A stretch of DNA of 64,000 bases, from the NCBI GenBank assembly GCA_030268105.1, contig BSDZ01000079.1, positions 5,044,001 to 5,108,000 of the forward strand, written 5' to 3'. Of this stretch, positions 52,701 to 62,043 are shown in pieces. Position 1 is the stretch's first letter, and each line of letters begins with the position of its first letter. The position numbers and the translations under genes are program-made. The notes beneath the pieces were generated by a model. It was not told the DNA's origin. It did no database searches and saw only the letters and a list, made by a program, of their open reading frames with translations. The DNA comes from Volvox africanus. Taxonomy: Eukaryota; Chlorophyta; Chlorophyceae; Chlamydomonadales; Volvocaceae.

Positions 52701-55700
52701 GGAACGCAGCTGGGTGCAGGTGCATGCAGAGGTTCTAGAAGGAAATGCGCCCCTGTCAAGGAAACGCTCGCGCCCTGCCATATGCGGAATACGCAAGACT
52801 ACACGCAGGATCGTGTATCTTATCCTGCACCCATTACGATCTAACGTGTGTATCACACCACCATTAGTGGTGGGGTATCGCTGTGGGTATCGCTGCTGGG
52901 CTTAATCGGGATCTTTTTCCCCAGCCTTGCATGACACGGACTTTGTTAACACATTTCTCCTCTGTGATGTCCCTCTGCAGGCTGCAGTCGCACAAGAGAA
53001 GGGAGAGCGGGCTCGCCTGTTGGTATCCCTGAGGGAGAGCCATAACAACGCACAACAGGTACGGAAAGGTAAAGGATAAACGCTATCCTCTCAACAAGTA
53101 GAATAAGAAAGGTTTATATATTTGCAGCATGCATCTCTGTGTTTGTGTGTTTTACCAGCAAATTCTGCATCTGATTCCGGATCTGGAGCCTGGATTTGGT
53201 CACCATAATATTGAGGGAGCATCAAGCCCGCTTTCTTTACCAGAAAGAAGCAGGCACCATTTCGAAAATGTTGTCCCCATGCTGCTGGGCACATAAAACG
53301 TCTTCTCTCCTGTGGTTGTTGTGAGACTCACAAATCCAATGCCAGCGTGTCGCAAAAGAATGAGAATGTGTCCCTTGCAGGCTGGTGACTCCGAAACACG
53401 ATTCCGAAACGAAGCGCTTGAGGTGAGGAATCTTAACGTGTAGATTGGGTGAGATTCCAGGGTCTGCACTTACACCTCCCCGCGTTTATCACGCCACGTA
53501 TCTGCAATGAAAACTTCTTGTGCATCAACGTGCACTAGTTGGCATGGTCTAATGCCCACTTAGTCCCAGTCCCATGTTGTTACGTTTGTACCCGCGCTCC
53601 GTGCTGCAAATCTGAATTCCTTCATCCGGTCTACGATTGTAACTACGGTATAACCTGCAGCTCTAATCTTGACTCCTGGTCGCAGGCTCACGCGGCGGCT
53701 GCGGCTGCCCGTGCCACTGCGGAACGCGCAGAGGAACGAGCCGAGGCATGGCGGACTGAAGCTGACTCTCTGCGGCAGAGGCTGCAGCAGGCGGAGCGGG
53801 TAGGTTGAAGAGTTAAGGAGTTAACAGTCAGCCAAAACATGGCTGGCCTTTATTTCAGATCCAACGAGGTCATCGGTTGGTGCGATCACCAGGAATCCTT
53901 ACTGGATCCACTGTAATGACGAGCAATAGCGCACGGAGGCTAACCTTGGTAAAAATCGGCGCGTGTGATCTGACGAACACGAGGCCCCATCCAAGCCAAG
54001 GAGAATCGTGTCGGGGTCAGGTTGGCTGGGCGCCTGCGCGGCCGGTTTCACTGGAATAAATAGTAAATTGGTAAATGACAGCTTTCCGGGCAGGTGCGCA
54101 CCTCTCAAGTGCTCCTTTGACCGGGACCGTCGCTTTCCATGTACTCCCGCTGCCTGGCCCACTTTGGTGGGGCTCCAGCTCGGGTTGCGGCAACTCACCT
54201 TTTCATTAGTCGTCGTCGCTGTCATTGGTGTCGTCGCCGTCGTCGTAATCGTCGTAGTCATTACTATGTCATTACAGTCAAGTTCAAAACGGATTGACTT
54301 TAGTAAAACCGTACCCTACACTGCTGCGTCCGGTCAGAACACCTACTACGCCAAAAGAACCCACTGTTGCAAGGCGACAGCTACACAAAAACTTCGTGTC
54401 GTCAGCTAAAATGTCGCTCGCTTCGCCTTTCTGGACCTCCGCAAAGAGCGGCATGAGATTCCGAGGGCTCAGTGACGGCACGTGTCTGCCATTTCAAACA
54501 ACTTCCTACGCGTCCTCTTCCTCGAGAGCCCACAGAGCCGTGCAAGCCTCATATCGAGCTTGGAAGGCCGGCTGGCGGCTGCGGAGCGGCGCGCTGCAGA
54601 GTGCAGTGCGCGAACAGCAGAGCGTGTGGAAGAGTTGTCCACGCAGCTAGCGGCGGCGCAGTCGGAGGCTCGCGCCACACCGCGAGTGTTGGAAGGCAAG
54701 CTCACGGAGCTGGAGGCACAGTTAGCGAGTGTGGAGGTAAGGGATGCCTTAAGGGATTTCTTAAAGGATGCTGGGAACCTGTTGGGTTGCTGTACCGGAT
54801 GCCTGGTTGGTGGTTCGTGCCATCGGAGCCCAACATTGTCAAGTCATGGTGTGGGCATGTCACGGACAAAACTTGGGCACAGATATGTGTTTTATCACCC
54901 GAATCCCGCTGTGCTGTTTGTATTATATCGAAATCGCCCGAGATTTCCCCCAGGCCCGATCGGAGGCCACACTGCAGTCCGCTCGCAGTGACGTTCAGGT
55001 CAGCCGGTGGGATGCGCTAACTCGGATCGCGAGGTACAAGGCGACTATTAAGCAGCTGCAGGTAGGTCAGCTCTTATAATGCTTAAAGGAGTGCGCAGCG
55101 GATATCCCTTAGTTTTTCCAGAAATACTTTTAAGAATTATCTTTCGGCAATCGGTATACAAGGTGTTATTACACTGCTGTGGGCAACTGGCCCTGAAGGG
55201 ACAAGCACCGGGTGGGGGCCCTGACCGGGCCGAACCACAGCGCAGGGGGGGGGGAACACGCGGCTTTTCCAAACCGCCCTGCCGCGCTCCTCCCCTCGCT
55301 CAGCCAGCGAGGGCACACAAACCTCACGAGCCTCTCTTGGGATAGTTGTATTTGGGTGATCGGTGTCATGCTGTGCTGTGTTAGGCATTAAGACTGCTGT
55401 GCAGAGCACGGCACGTCCAAGGTAAGCTTGGGTCGTCCACACCTACACCTAAACCCACACCCACACATACAACAAGATATCTTGGTTGGCTTCTGGTTAG
55501 TTGTCTGTCCTTTCGCCCACGGCTTCATTCTTCATTTCATTTCAATGATTCGTCTCTTCTTGCTTGCAGCTTGCTTACAGCTACCAACGGAAAACGATCG
55601 CCCTGCTGCTGCGTGTCACTCAAACCTTGTCTGTAACAGGTCGATATGGACGCTCGGGAAGCAAGGTGGGAACGAGAAAAAGCTGATCTGCAGGTGAAAA

Positions 55701-58700
55701 GTACTACGGGGAAGAGCTGTGATGCCAAAAGGGATGAACGGGTATGGGATGTCGGAACAGCCAACGATGCGACGCTGGCTTAAGCAATTATTTTTTCTGC
55801 CAATCTTTTAAGTTCGTGTACACTTATATATTTATTATTTATCTTTGAAATTCAAGTAAATATTACAAAATATTTTATATTATAAGGATTTCTTGGTCAA
55901 AATTAAAATAGCAAACGTTAAAAAAAATAGCTTAAAACAAAAGATAATGTTTCACGTCCCCAGCCTACCTGAATACTGGTGCATGTTATGTCGTTATGTC
56001 TTGTCACCCAGGCCACCACGAACGCTGCTGTTCGCCGTAGTGAGGCAATCACAATCGACCTGAAGGAGCTGAAAGCACAGACTCTGGAGCTGCAGGCGGC
56101 TGTAGACGCAGATCGGCATCAGCTCAATGCGCGTCACACAGCGCAAATACAGGTCCGAGATGCCACCGCCAACGGTCTCGCACCCCCGTGTGCAAATTTA
56201 ACACGGTGGCCAGCTCTGTGTATGTGTATGTATGGGGGGTAGATATCTGGTCTAAGCTCAGATTGTGTTCGCAAGAAGAAGTCGGAGAAAACTTAACACG
56301 CAACATACACACTGATTCACCGACTACGCTCAACCCTGTGTGCGACTTTCCAGGTTCGTAGGTCACCCCACAACCCCCGCAATAGTTTTCCTGGAGGAGG
56401 TCGCGCATCTCATAATTGCCCGACACAACCCGCACCCATGATAAAAGTGTATCCCATCGATTGCCAGTTCCTTTTTTTGTGCAAATCTTACTTACGAACT
56501 ATACGATCATAAAACATCTTAAAAAGTGAAACCTTCAAAAGCCTTGGTGTTGCCAAGTTATCCTCATCATGCAATTTAGCGCTACGGTGCATAAGCTGTG
56601 AAGCGGCTCTTTTCCAAGGGACCCTCATTATGCCTTGTAGGACTTGCAGCGTCAAATCGACCAAGAACGGCGACTGCTTACAGAGCAAGCCCTCGCCAAA
56701 GCGGAGGCGGCCGCGGTAGCAAGTGAGCGGGCTGCGGAAGAGGCGGCCAGAGTACGTCTAGTGGCGCTGGAGGGCGACTTCGGGCGCCGACTGTCTCAAA
56801 TGGATTCAGCCCGTCTGGAGCTGCTGCGTGAGCTGGAGCTCGTGCAGATGCAGTTCAGGTGCATAGAAAGTGGAAACACGGTTTGAGGTTGGGTTTTGCC
56901 CATTACGCGGCACAGCACATTGTCTGCCCTCACTACATGCCCGTACTAAAAGGCTGATTAGCACGGGGTGCATGTGCCGTGTCATCCTTGGGGTATGAGC
57001 CTTACGTGACCGTTTAAACGTTTTAGCTCATGTTACGGCAGCTAATCGTGCTCCGCAATCTCCCTTCAATCTTTGCCGATATCAATACCTGTCACAACAT
57101 TCTTTGTTTTCCTGGGCCTTGGCTTTCCTAACTACGCTTTGTAGTCAGTACCAAGCGCAAAAAGCGGCGGAGGTGGCCGTCCTGGAACAGCGAATTCGGG
57201 GCTACATCGATAACGCTGGGGCCGCACGTCGTGGCGTCGTTGTCGCCGCCGTTAGTACCGGCCCGCAGTCTCCGCCTCACAGACGTCCCGTCGCTGCAGC
57301 AGCCGTCGATGTCACCGCAGCCGCTGCCGCATCTACCAGCGCGAGCACCCGTGCACCCGTTCGGCGTTGCAGTGCCGCCGTACATCGACACAGTCTGCGC
57401 CGCCAGGGAAGTCTGCTACTTGCTGCCCACCGACGCGGCCGGGCCGGAGGTTCGTTGGAGCCCCCGAAGGTAGATGGGCCACAACTGGTTGGGGCGATAC
57501 CCACAGGCTTAGCACCTATTGCCAGCAACGCAGGGGAAATGGGACAGCAGGTCGCCATAGCACCGTCGCAGCTTATGGCGCTGGCGCGTGCGTCGGAGGC
57601 GCTGGCGGCGGCGCAGCGGGAGACAACGTTCGAGCGGGCGCTACGGGGCCGTGCGGAGGCGCAGGCAGGGCTGCTGCGTGGGGCCATGGCGCGACTGCGG
57701 GGGAAGATGAGGGCGCTTTCGGAGCAGCTTGCGGAGGTCCGCGCGCGCTCCATCTCCACGGTGAGGCACAAAGGTTAAATTAAATACCTAATCTGGCTGT
57801 TCATCTGCCAGTTTATCTGTCTGTTTACATGCGTCCGCCTGTCCATCTGTCTGTCTGGACAGGACACTCGTTAACTCTTCTTGTGTATTAAGGACTTCCG
57901 GATAACATCCTGCCATATGTCGTACTCGGTGCCTATCCAGGACGACCACCGGCAGTTACAGACGGAACTCGCGTCCTGCCGCGAGCAACTCAAGACCGCT
58001 AGGGTTGAGAGCGCACGACGACATAAGGCCTTGCAGGCTTTGCAGGTACGTTTCCTCGGATGCCCTTCCTCTCCTCTCCCCTCCTCTCCACCTCGTTCGT
58101 GTCCAAGCAACTTGATACCGACGCGGGTAGGCCTACAGGCGTTGTAGCATTAGAGTGAAGAGGGGTGTCGATGCCCAGTCAGGACAGTGCCGGGCACTTT
58201 CTGTAAGCTGAGTGAGGCAAACACAGTAGCCTCTTTAAGAGCACAAACACGATGCCATGCATCCGTACCATATGACCCTTTCGTTCCTCACGCTTCCTCC
58301 ATCGCCCCCGCCCCCGCCCTCTCTCTCTCGTTCTCTCTCTCTCTATATATACATCATGTATACCCACATTATATATATATATATATATATATTCATTCCT
58401 GCAAACGTGTGCTATATATATAATTACGCACACATTTGCAGGAATGAAAAAAGTCTACACTTTAAAAGTAAGCAAATGTAACTGTAATATAGCATTTGTG
58501 CAACCTGCTTCGTTGAACTAACATTCAAATGTAGAAATACCTTCTGTTCTTTCGTATATACATCCCCAACTGATTGAAGTTCGCTGGACCGTGAACTAAC
58601 TCGGAGGAACTGTACATCGGAGGATGACCACCCTTCCTCTCCCCGCCCTCCGTTACCGCGCACAGAGCATAGCAATGACGCAGCCTTCGACCGCCGCTCA

Positions 58701-61377
58701 GAACCTAGAGTCAAGCCTGGGAGGCGGGTTCCCCTCGGCTCTACAAACCGCCGCCAACAAGGTAGCAACAAGGACCAGTAGGTTCGTGACAACGGGGGGC
58801 CTCGCGGGACCCATGGGTCTACCGCCGCGTGTCCCTTCCCCCGGCGCCCCAGCTGGTAAGTGTCATTGGGACACTCGCTCAGTTCCACGCGCTCCTTCGC
58901 TAACCTCCACTTCCGTCCCCGTACCGCAGCTGCCAGCCAAGGACACGCCAGCAGCGTTGGCTTACCAGGACAGGAGCTACCCCAGGGTGACCCTTCGCCG
59001 CAGGTACGGGAGCTCGATCTAAACCGCCAGTCGCTTCCATTTCAGGGAGGCGCTTTTGCGATTGACGAGGACCCTTTGGCGGCGACGCTGGAGGCAGCGG
59101 CCGCCAACGCCCGGGCCGCCAATGCTGCACTGGAGGTGGAGCGGTCGGCACGGCAGGCTGCGGAGGTGAAGTTGAAGGAGGCCAAAGCTGCTATAGAGCG
59201 CAAGGCCACATTGATCAGGTTCGAAGGGCGGGAAAGAAGAGACAAAAGAAAACCCCAAAGAGACAGAAAACGAGTCCACTATATGAAACTACGCTACTAA
59301 CAGTGTATCTAGCTACATAGCGTTTCGTTGCTGGCATGTCATTGCCAACCGGCCTCTGTGCACAGGGACTTAAAACGCCGCGTGGAAGAGTTGGAGATGC
59401 TTGTTCAAAAGCAAGCTGTCGCCGCGAATGAGGAGTCCAATGCTGAGTCGCGGGCGCGAACCCTGGCGGCAGCACTCACCCGCAAAGATAGTATGGTTAA
59501 AGAGCTGCGGGAACGGCTCGAGGCTGCGCAGGCCTCCTTAGCAGCTGGCAACGCAGCGGCAGAGGCGGGTTGTGAGGAGCTGGAGGTGCTGCGGCGGGCG
59601 AATGGTCGGCTCAAGGCGGAACTGGCCAAGCGGGAGGCGTCTCTGCGAACGGCTCTGTCTGACCTGGAAAAGGTAACCGCTGTGTGTGTATGTGTGTCTT
59701 TTTGAAGGTGCCTGTTTTTGAAGCTTTGCCAGCTCCCTACAGGCACCCTCGCTGCGCAATCTTATGTCCTCACCTGCCTATCCGTTTTCCTTGATTCTGT
59801 GGCTTCCTCGTCACCTTTGTACTGCCCCACCTTTTTAACACCCCGCCAGCCACCACCCCGCCTTCGTGCCTATCCCCTGCCGTCCTAAACCCTCTCCCCG
59901 GCGAACTTTCCGTGCCTTCCCCACCACTTGCACTCCGCTCCATACGTTAAATCCGGCCATATCACAGGAGCGCAAACAGCTATCTGGCCTCACCAGGCAA
60001 CTAGAACTCATAACACGGCGGGAGGCTGCTGCACGAGGCCAGGCAGCCACTGCCAAGGCTGCACTGAACCGCCGCGCAAGCGCGCTGCTGGAGGCGCTGC
60101 GGGGCATATCGCGCGTGCTGCTTCAGGCTGTTGCAGCCATGGACGCCGCCGCGGATCGCCTTTTGCAACTGCAGCAGAAAGGGCAAACGAAGGCGGCGCT
60201 ACCGCCACCAGGCGCCGCTGCCTCGGCGCTGGCGGTTCCGCAGTCACGGGCAATGTCCGCTCAAGATATCTCCCAGCTGACCAGCTTATCCGTTGACGAA
60301 GTGCGACATCTTCTGGGGCCAGAAGCGGGTGAACTGGCCTGCTTACTGGGGCTTCAGGACTCGCTTAAACAGCGACCTGACGGCCAGGGTACTGTGGCTG
60401 CATCTCTGGAAGCGGCGCAACGGGTCGGTGAGCTGCTGGCGGTGCTGGAGGCTTCCCTGGAGGCGACAGCAATGGCGGCAGCAACGGCGGCCGTGGAACG
60501 GACTTTGAATGAACAGGTAGGCGCTCTGAGGATTGTTGTCGGAGGGCTGGAATAGCCAGGCTTTTGTTGTATTAGTCAGTCATAAGGAGGCGGCTTTTGT
60601 TGTACATGGATGGAAGGCTGCCTATTATTGTAGATTAATAATAATGATAATGATAATAATAGTAATAATGATAATAATAATAATAGTAGTAGTAGTAGTT
60701 AACAATAGTAATATTAATATTAATATTAATATTAATAGTAATAGTAATAATAGTAATACTCTTAATAATTTTAATAATTTCAACAAATTTAATAATTAAA
60801 CAATATTAATAATTTTAATAAATTTATTCTTGTTATTGTCATCGACGCGACAGCTTAACTTGGCGTCGGCTTAGTACACGAAGACCCAATGGTGTGGCCC
60901 TGGTGCCTTAGCCAATGAAGCCATGCACGCGATACCGAATATCGTTGTCATAAATTGCTGTTGCAGGACATACCCAAGGACGTCGACGAGGGCCCGAGCG
61001 AAGAGGAGCAGCTCCGAGACCTGCTACTCACGGCTGTAGCCGAGGCTGCAGATCCTGCTGCTGCCGCGGCGGCGGTGCTCAACAGCCGGGTGGAGTCCGG
61101 GAAAGCGATAGCTACTGCCACCATCGCCCCCGCCTCCGCCCCCGCCCTGGAAGTGCCTGGCAGCAAGGTCCCAGCCGGCCGTCGTACGAGTGGACCCAGC
61201 CGCGGCAGCGCCAGCTTCGCCGGGCCCATTGTGGCGCATGAGAACCCTGGCGGCGGGCATGGTAGCGACCCATGGGACGGTCGAATGCTGCAGGTCCTAG
61301 TAGAGGAAGTCCAGTCGGAAGCTCAGCGCGCCGAATCAGAGTTGGCGGCGGCGCTGAAAGACGCTGGCGCCCTGTAA
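25127..61377 (+). CDS. Giant MSP/ASH-domain coiled-coil protein, 72 exons, about 4,423 aa
   Basis: I join 72 exons (listed in the block entries) with consistent phases into 13,272 nt from ATG 25127 to TAA 61377. The ATG context ACAAAAATGGCA is favourable. Residues about 24-125 form an MSP/ASH-type beta-sandwich. Residues about 145-600 are Ser/Pro/Gly/Ala-rich and probably disordered. From about 602 to the end the chain is mainly coiled coil (runs of L, A, E, Q, R with heptad-like spacing), interrupted by Gly/Ser/Pro linkers. No membrane segment, enzyme motif or motor is seen. MSP/ASH domains occur in VAP-type ER tethers and in many ciliary and centrosomal proteins. A structural or scaffold role, perhaps at basal bodies, cilia or microtubule structures, is inference. 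I do not recognise a named homologue. Splitting into two genes is possible but no internal start/stop pair supports it. Confidence 0.85.
25885..27838 (+). CDS. Giant gene exons 4-5: Ser/Pro/Gly-rich disordered region (aa 145-601)
   Basis: Exons 25885-26710 and 27296-27838. Many SP/TP dipeptides occur (for example SPTRIRKAV, SSPGPEKARS, TSSPGRGGK), as in phosphoregulated linkers. Exon 5 starts with a short helical segment (DAEVKRLQTIAK) and has a GCTCA pentanucleotide repeat in coding sequence near 27570. The frame of exon 5 is open upstream to 27071, so a longer version of this exon is possible. Confidence 0.75.
28269..30939 (+). CDS. Giant gene exons 6-13: first coiled-coil block (aa 602-933)
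   Basis: Exons 28269-28427, 28677-28719, 28938-29167, 29400-29516, 29820-29897, 30105-30266, 30567-30690 and 30856-30939. Typical content: LELKLKLQAMERQQASMRRT, RDSLMTRLADVEADLATSRE, AETRVAEMERRLAVAQQRVL. These have Leu at a/d-like spacing with abundant Glu, Arg and Gln. The donor of exon 11 (GAC|GTTGAT) is weak and exon 8 could have an alternative upstream part (frame GSPPGSPTVPLGS at 28806). The other boundaries have good GT and AG sites. Confidence 0.7.
31349..35156 (+). CDS. Giant gene exons 14-22 (aa 934-1457)
   Basis: Exons 31349-31804, 32055-32197, 32412-32462, 32796-32876, 33194-33517, 33855-34069, 34384-34478, 34630-34751 and 35073-35156. Coiled coil with one polar break in exon 14 (TPSRALRRRASEVLVSPTRG, then a Gln run and an RSRSQ stretch) and a short hydrophobic break in exon 18 (VLLGPEYISMMSLP). 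Exon 22, if not spliced, would read into a stop after seven codons (TAG near 35180). Confidence 0.75.
35377..40745 (+). CDS. Giant gene exons 23-34 (aa 1458-1971)
   Basis: Exons 35377-35468, 35781-35934, 36360-36503, 36845-36942, 37156-37237, 37631-37738, 38150-38313, 38787-38921, 39323-39422, 39642-39839, 40160-40306 and 40626-40745. Strong coiled coil, for example LQQQLAERTREMDAISERLA and RVVFLEADVEALRRTLNDTQ. Exon 32 carries a Ser/Pro/Thr linker. Phase continuity needs a GC donor at the end of exon 23. At the end of exon 33 a GC donor (CAG|GCAAGG) fits better than the in-frame GT alternative ending at 40297. Confidence 0.7.
38457..38569 (-). repeat. Dispersed repeat family B, copy 2
   Basis: Inverted, shorter copy of the family at 15763 and 55161, in the intron 38314-38786. 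It reads CTGCGCTGTGGTTCGGCCCG on the plus strand and follows a CA/TA-rich microsatellite. Confidence 0.75.
41031..45084 (+). CDS. Giant gene exons 35-44 (aa 1972-2325)
   Basis: Exons 41031-41066, 41332-41475, 41868-41999, 42272-42421, 42988-43185, 43452-43490, 43819-43959, 44196-44232, 44394-44485 and 44992-45084. Several exons are very small (36, 39 and 37 nt). Coiled coil such as RQVSMVTAERKELTARLAAA. Exon 39 opens with a Ser/Gly linker (NSSVSGSSGGGGEPD). Exon 35 is preceded by a long CCTT/CCTCC pyrimidine tract (about 40968-41027). All boundaries keep phase. Confidence 0.72.
41581..41785 (+). repeat. Dispersed repeat family A, copy 2
   Basis: In intron 41476-41867, same orientation as copy 3. 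It is shorter than the others, breaking off near GCTCCTGGTCAGC. Confidence 0.85.
45559..51582 (+). CDS. Giant gene exons 45-55: coiled coil with Gly/Ser/Pro linkers (aa 2326-3141)
   Basis: Exons 45559-45794, 46167-46361, 46742-46970, 47058-47388, 47684-47802, 48561-48852, 49187-49527, 49700-49843, 50135-50218, 50728-50839 and 51217-51582. Linkers dominate here: VTGVGGAGGGGRSGSGALSG, TRGRSPSPSR, a Pro/Ala stretch around SARPAAAAPRRLSADPS, and a 122-codon Ser/Pro/Ala exon at 51217. Short helices (LRQKLLQRDQRISELKEQLA, LRVDIAKRQAEIERLQ) separate them. This looks like a flexible mid-region. Exon 53 ends at a GC donor (CAG|GCAAGT). Confidence 0.75.
47921..48176 (+). repeat. Dispersed repeat family A, copy 3
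   Basis: In intron 47803-48560. Full-length copy ending GGGGGCACCCTC, like copy 1. It keeps a long open frame in the same register as copy 1. Confidence 0.85.
48258..48302 (+). repeat. Intronic short hairpin
   Basis: ACATACATTGTG-CCCATA-CACAATGTATGT, 12 perfect pairs with a 6-nt loop. It is extended by a bulged CCGGT/ACCGG stem to about 18-21 nt per arm. It lies in the intron 47803-48560, about 80 bases after a repeat A copy. Confidence 0.8.
50868..50958. repeat. Degenerate short tandem repeat (CAGCACGAGTA-like)
   Basis: About eight imperfect 9-11 bp units of the type ACAGCACGAG / ACAGCATGAG in the intron 50840-51216. No coding or regulatory role seen. Confidence 0.75.
51625..51744. repeat. 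Long near-perfect intronic inverted repeat (foldback hairpin)
   Basis: The left arm from 51625 (TATGGGGTTCTCCTCAACCT...) is matched by the right arm ending at 51744 (...AGGTTGAGGAGAACCCCATA). About 50 pairs are essentially perfect. A CA/TG run and a TA-rich apex sit at the centre. It lies in the intron 51583-52014. Confidence 0.92.
52015..56858 (+). CDS. Giant gene exons 56-65: coiled coil (aa 3142-3602)
   Basis: Exons 52015-52231, 52407-52614, 52981-53058, 53381-53422, 53686-53799, 54536-54736, 54954-55061, 55640-55693, 56012-56152 and 56641-56858. Strong helix-formers such as AAALQQQLDSERAQAAAERA and LDELKEL-like TIDLKELKAQTLELQAAVDA. Exon 61 could start at 54527 instead of 54536 and exon 63 could end at 55741 instead of 55693; both alternatives keep frame. 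Confidence 0.72.
55161..55336 (+). repeat. Dispersed repeat family B, copy 3
   Basis: In intron 55062-55639. Starts GGTGTTATTACACTGCTGTG, shares the GGACAAGCACCGGG and GGGCCGAACCACAGCGCAGG blocks with copy 1, and ends CCTCACGAGCCTC as copy 1 ends CCTCATGAGCCTC. Confidence 0.8.
57145..61377 (+). CDS. Giant gene exons 66-72: C-terminal region (aa 3602-4423)
   Basis: Exons 57145-57760, 57941-58045, 58666-58855, 58930-59218, 59366-59672, 59968-60516 and 60967-61377 (TAA). Exon 66 joins a helix to an Ala/Ser/Arg-rich stretch and back to coiled coil. Exon 70 has LKRRVEELEMLVQKQAVAAN. Exon 71 has LTSLSVDEVRHLLGPEAGEL, which is less coiled-coil-like and could be a small folded segment. Exon 72 is acidic, then Ala/Pro/Gly-rich, and ends with a final helix EEVQSEAQRAESELAAALKD. 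The short intron 58856-58929 (74 nt) has good sites. Confidence 0.78.
58392..58448 (+). repeat. Intronic hairpin with 21-nt arms
   Basis: TTCATTCCTGCAAACGTGTG-C (58392-58412) pairs with GCACACATTTGCAGGAATGA-A (58428-58448), 20 of 21 positions, around a 15-nt TA-rich loop. It lies in the intron 58046-58665. Confidence 0.9.
60640..60800. repeat. A/T trinucleotide-type repeat tract
   Basis: Runs of AAT/GAT/AGT and ATTAAT units in the last intron of the giant gene (60517-60966), ending about 160 bases before the final acceptor. Confidence 0.95.
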
Positions 61378-62043
61378 GCGAGGGGCGGACGTCTTGCATA
61401 AGCGGAGTAGTTAGTGGTTTCCTTACCAGCTGCCGAGAAAATATGGGAGCTGGTGATGTGGAGAGAACGAAACGAGAAACGATTGGGGAGTTCGTGGACG
61501 AAGCGTCATTACATTGCGATATGATACCTATTCGGGGTACCACAGAACTGATTTAACTTTTACTTAAGCAAAAGAGAATCGTCGTCGCCGTCATCATATG
61601 CTACAAATTCCAACAATATCATATCATTAACAATATATTCCAAGCCAAAGCCAAAGCCAAGAGCTTTGTGGTCGTGGTATTGACACCTCCGCAAAGCAAG
61701 GGATAATGTTAATCAAAAGCATAAGCGTTGTATGATGGCGGCGTAGGATAGCGCTGCCGCCCCGCTGTCACGGCAAACCAACAGCACTCTACGGGTCTAT
61801 GTACGACAGTGTTCGCGGCTCACAGCTTGATCGTCCGTCCGTGCCTAGCTCGGCGATTCAGAAAGATCTGAGGCAAGCCGTACGTGACTGCCGTATCTAC
61901 GATACATATCAAAGCATAATTAATCCATATCACCGGCCTTCGGTCACACTGATTTGCGGAGACGGGCTCCGACACCTCCGAAACAAAGAAAACAAGGGGC
62001 AGGATGAGGAGAGCGGACCCCTCAGCTCGGTCATGCATGCCCT
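61378..62043. other. Tail-to-tail intergenic region, giant gene / FAS1 gene
   Basis: About 670 bp between the stops of the convergent genes, with no further open frame I trust. The only minus-strand TGTAA is the complement of 61509-61513, so the FAS1 3' UTR probably runs to near 61500. On the plus strand no TGTAA occurs until 62375, inside the FAS1 gene, apart from the one formed by the giant gene's own stop codon (61373-61377). Confidence 0.5.

Noticed and set aside
57277..57771. Long minus-strand open frame (164 codons) opposite exon 66
   Set aside because: It mirrors a G/C-rich coding exon on the plus strand, has no splice-linked partners and only a low-complexity Ala/Ser/Arg composition.
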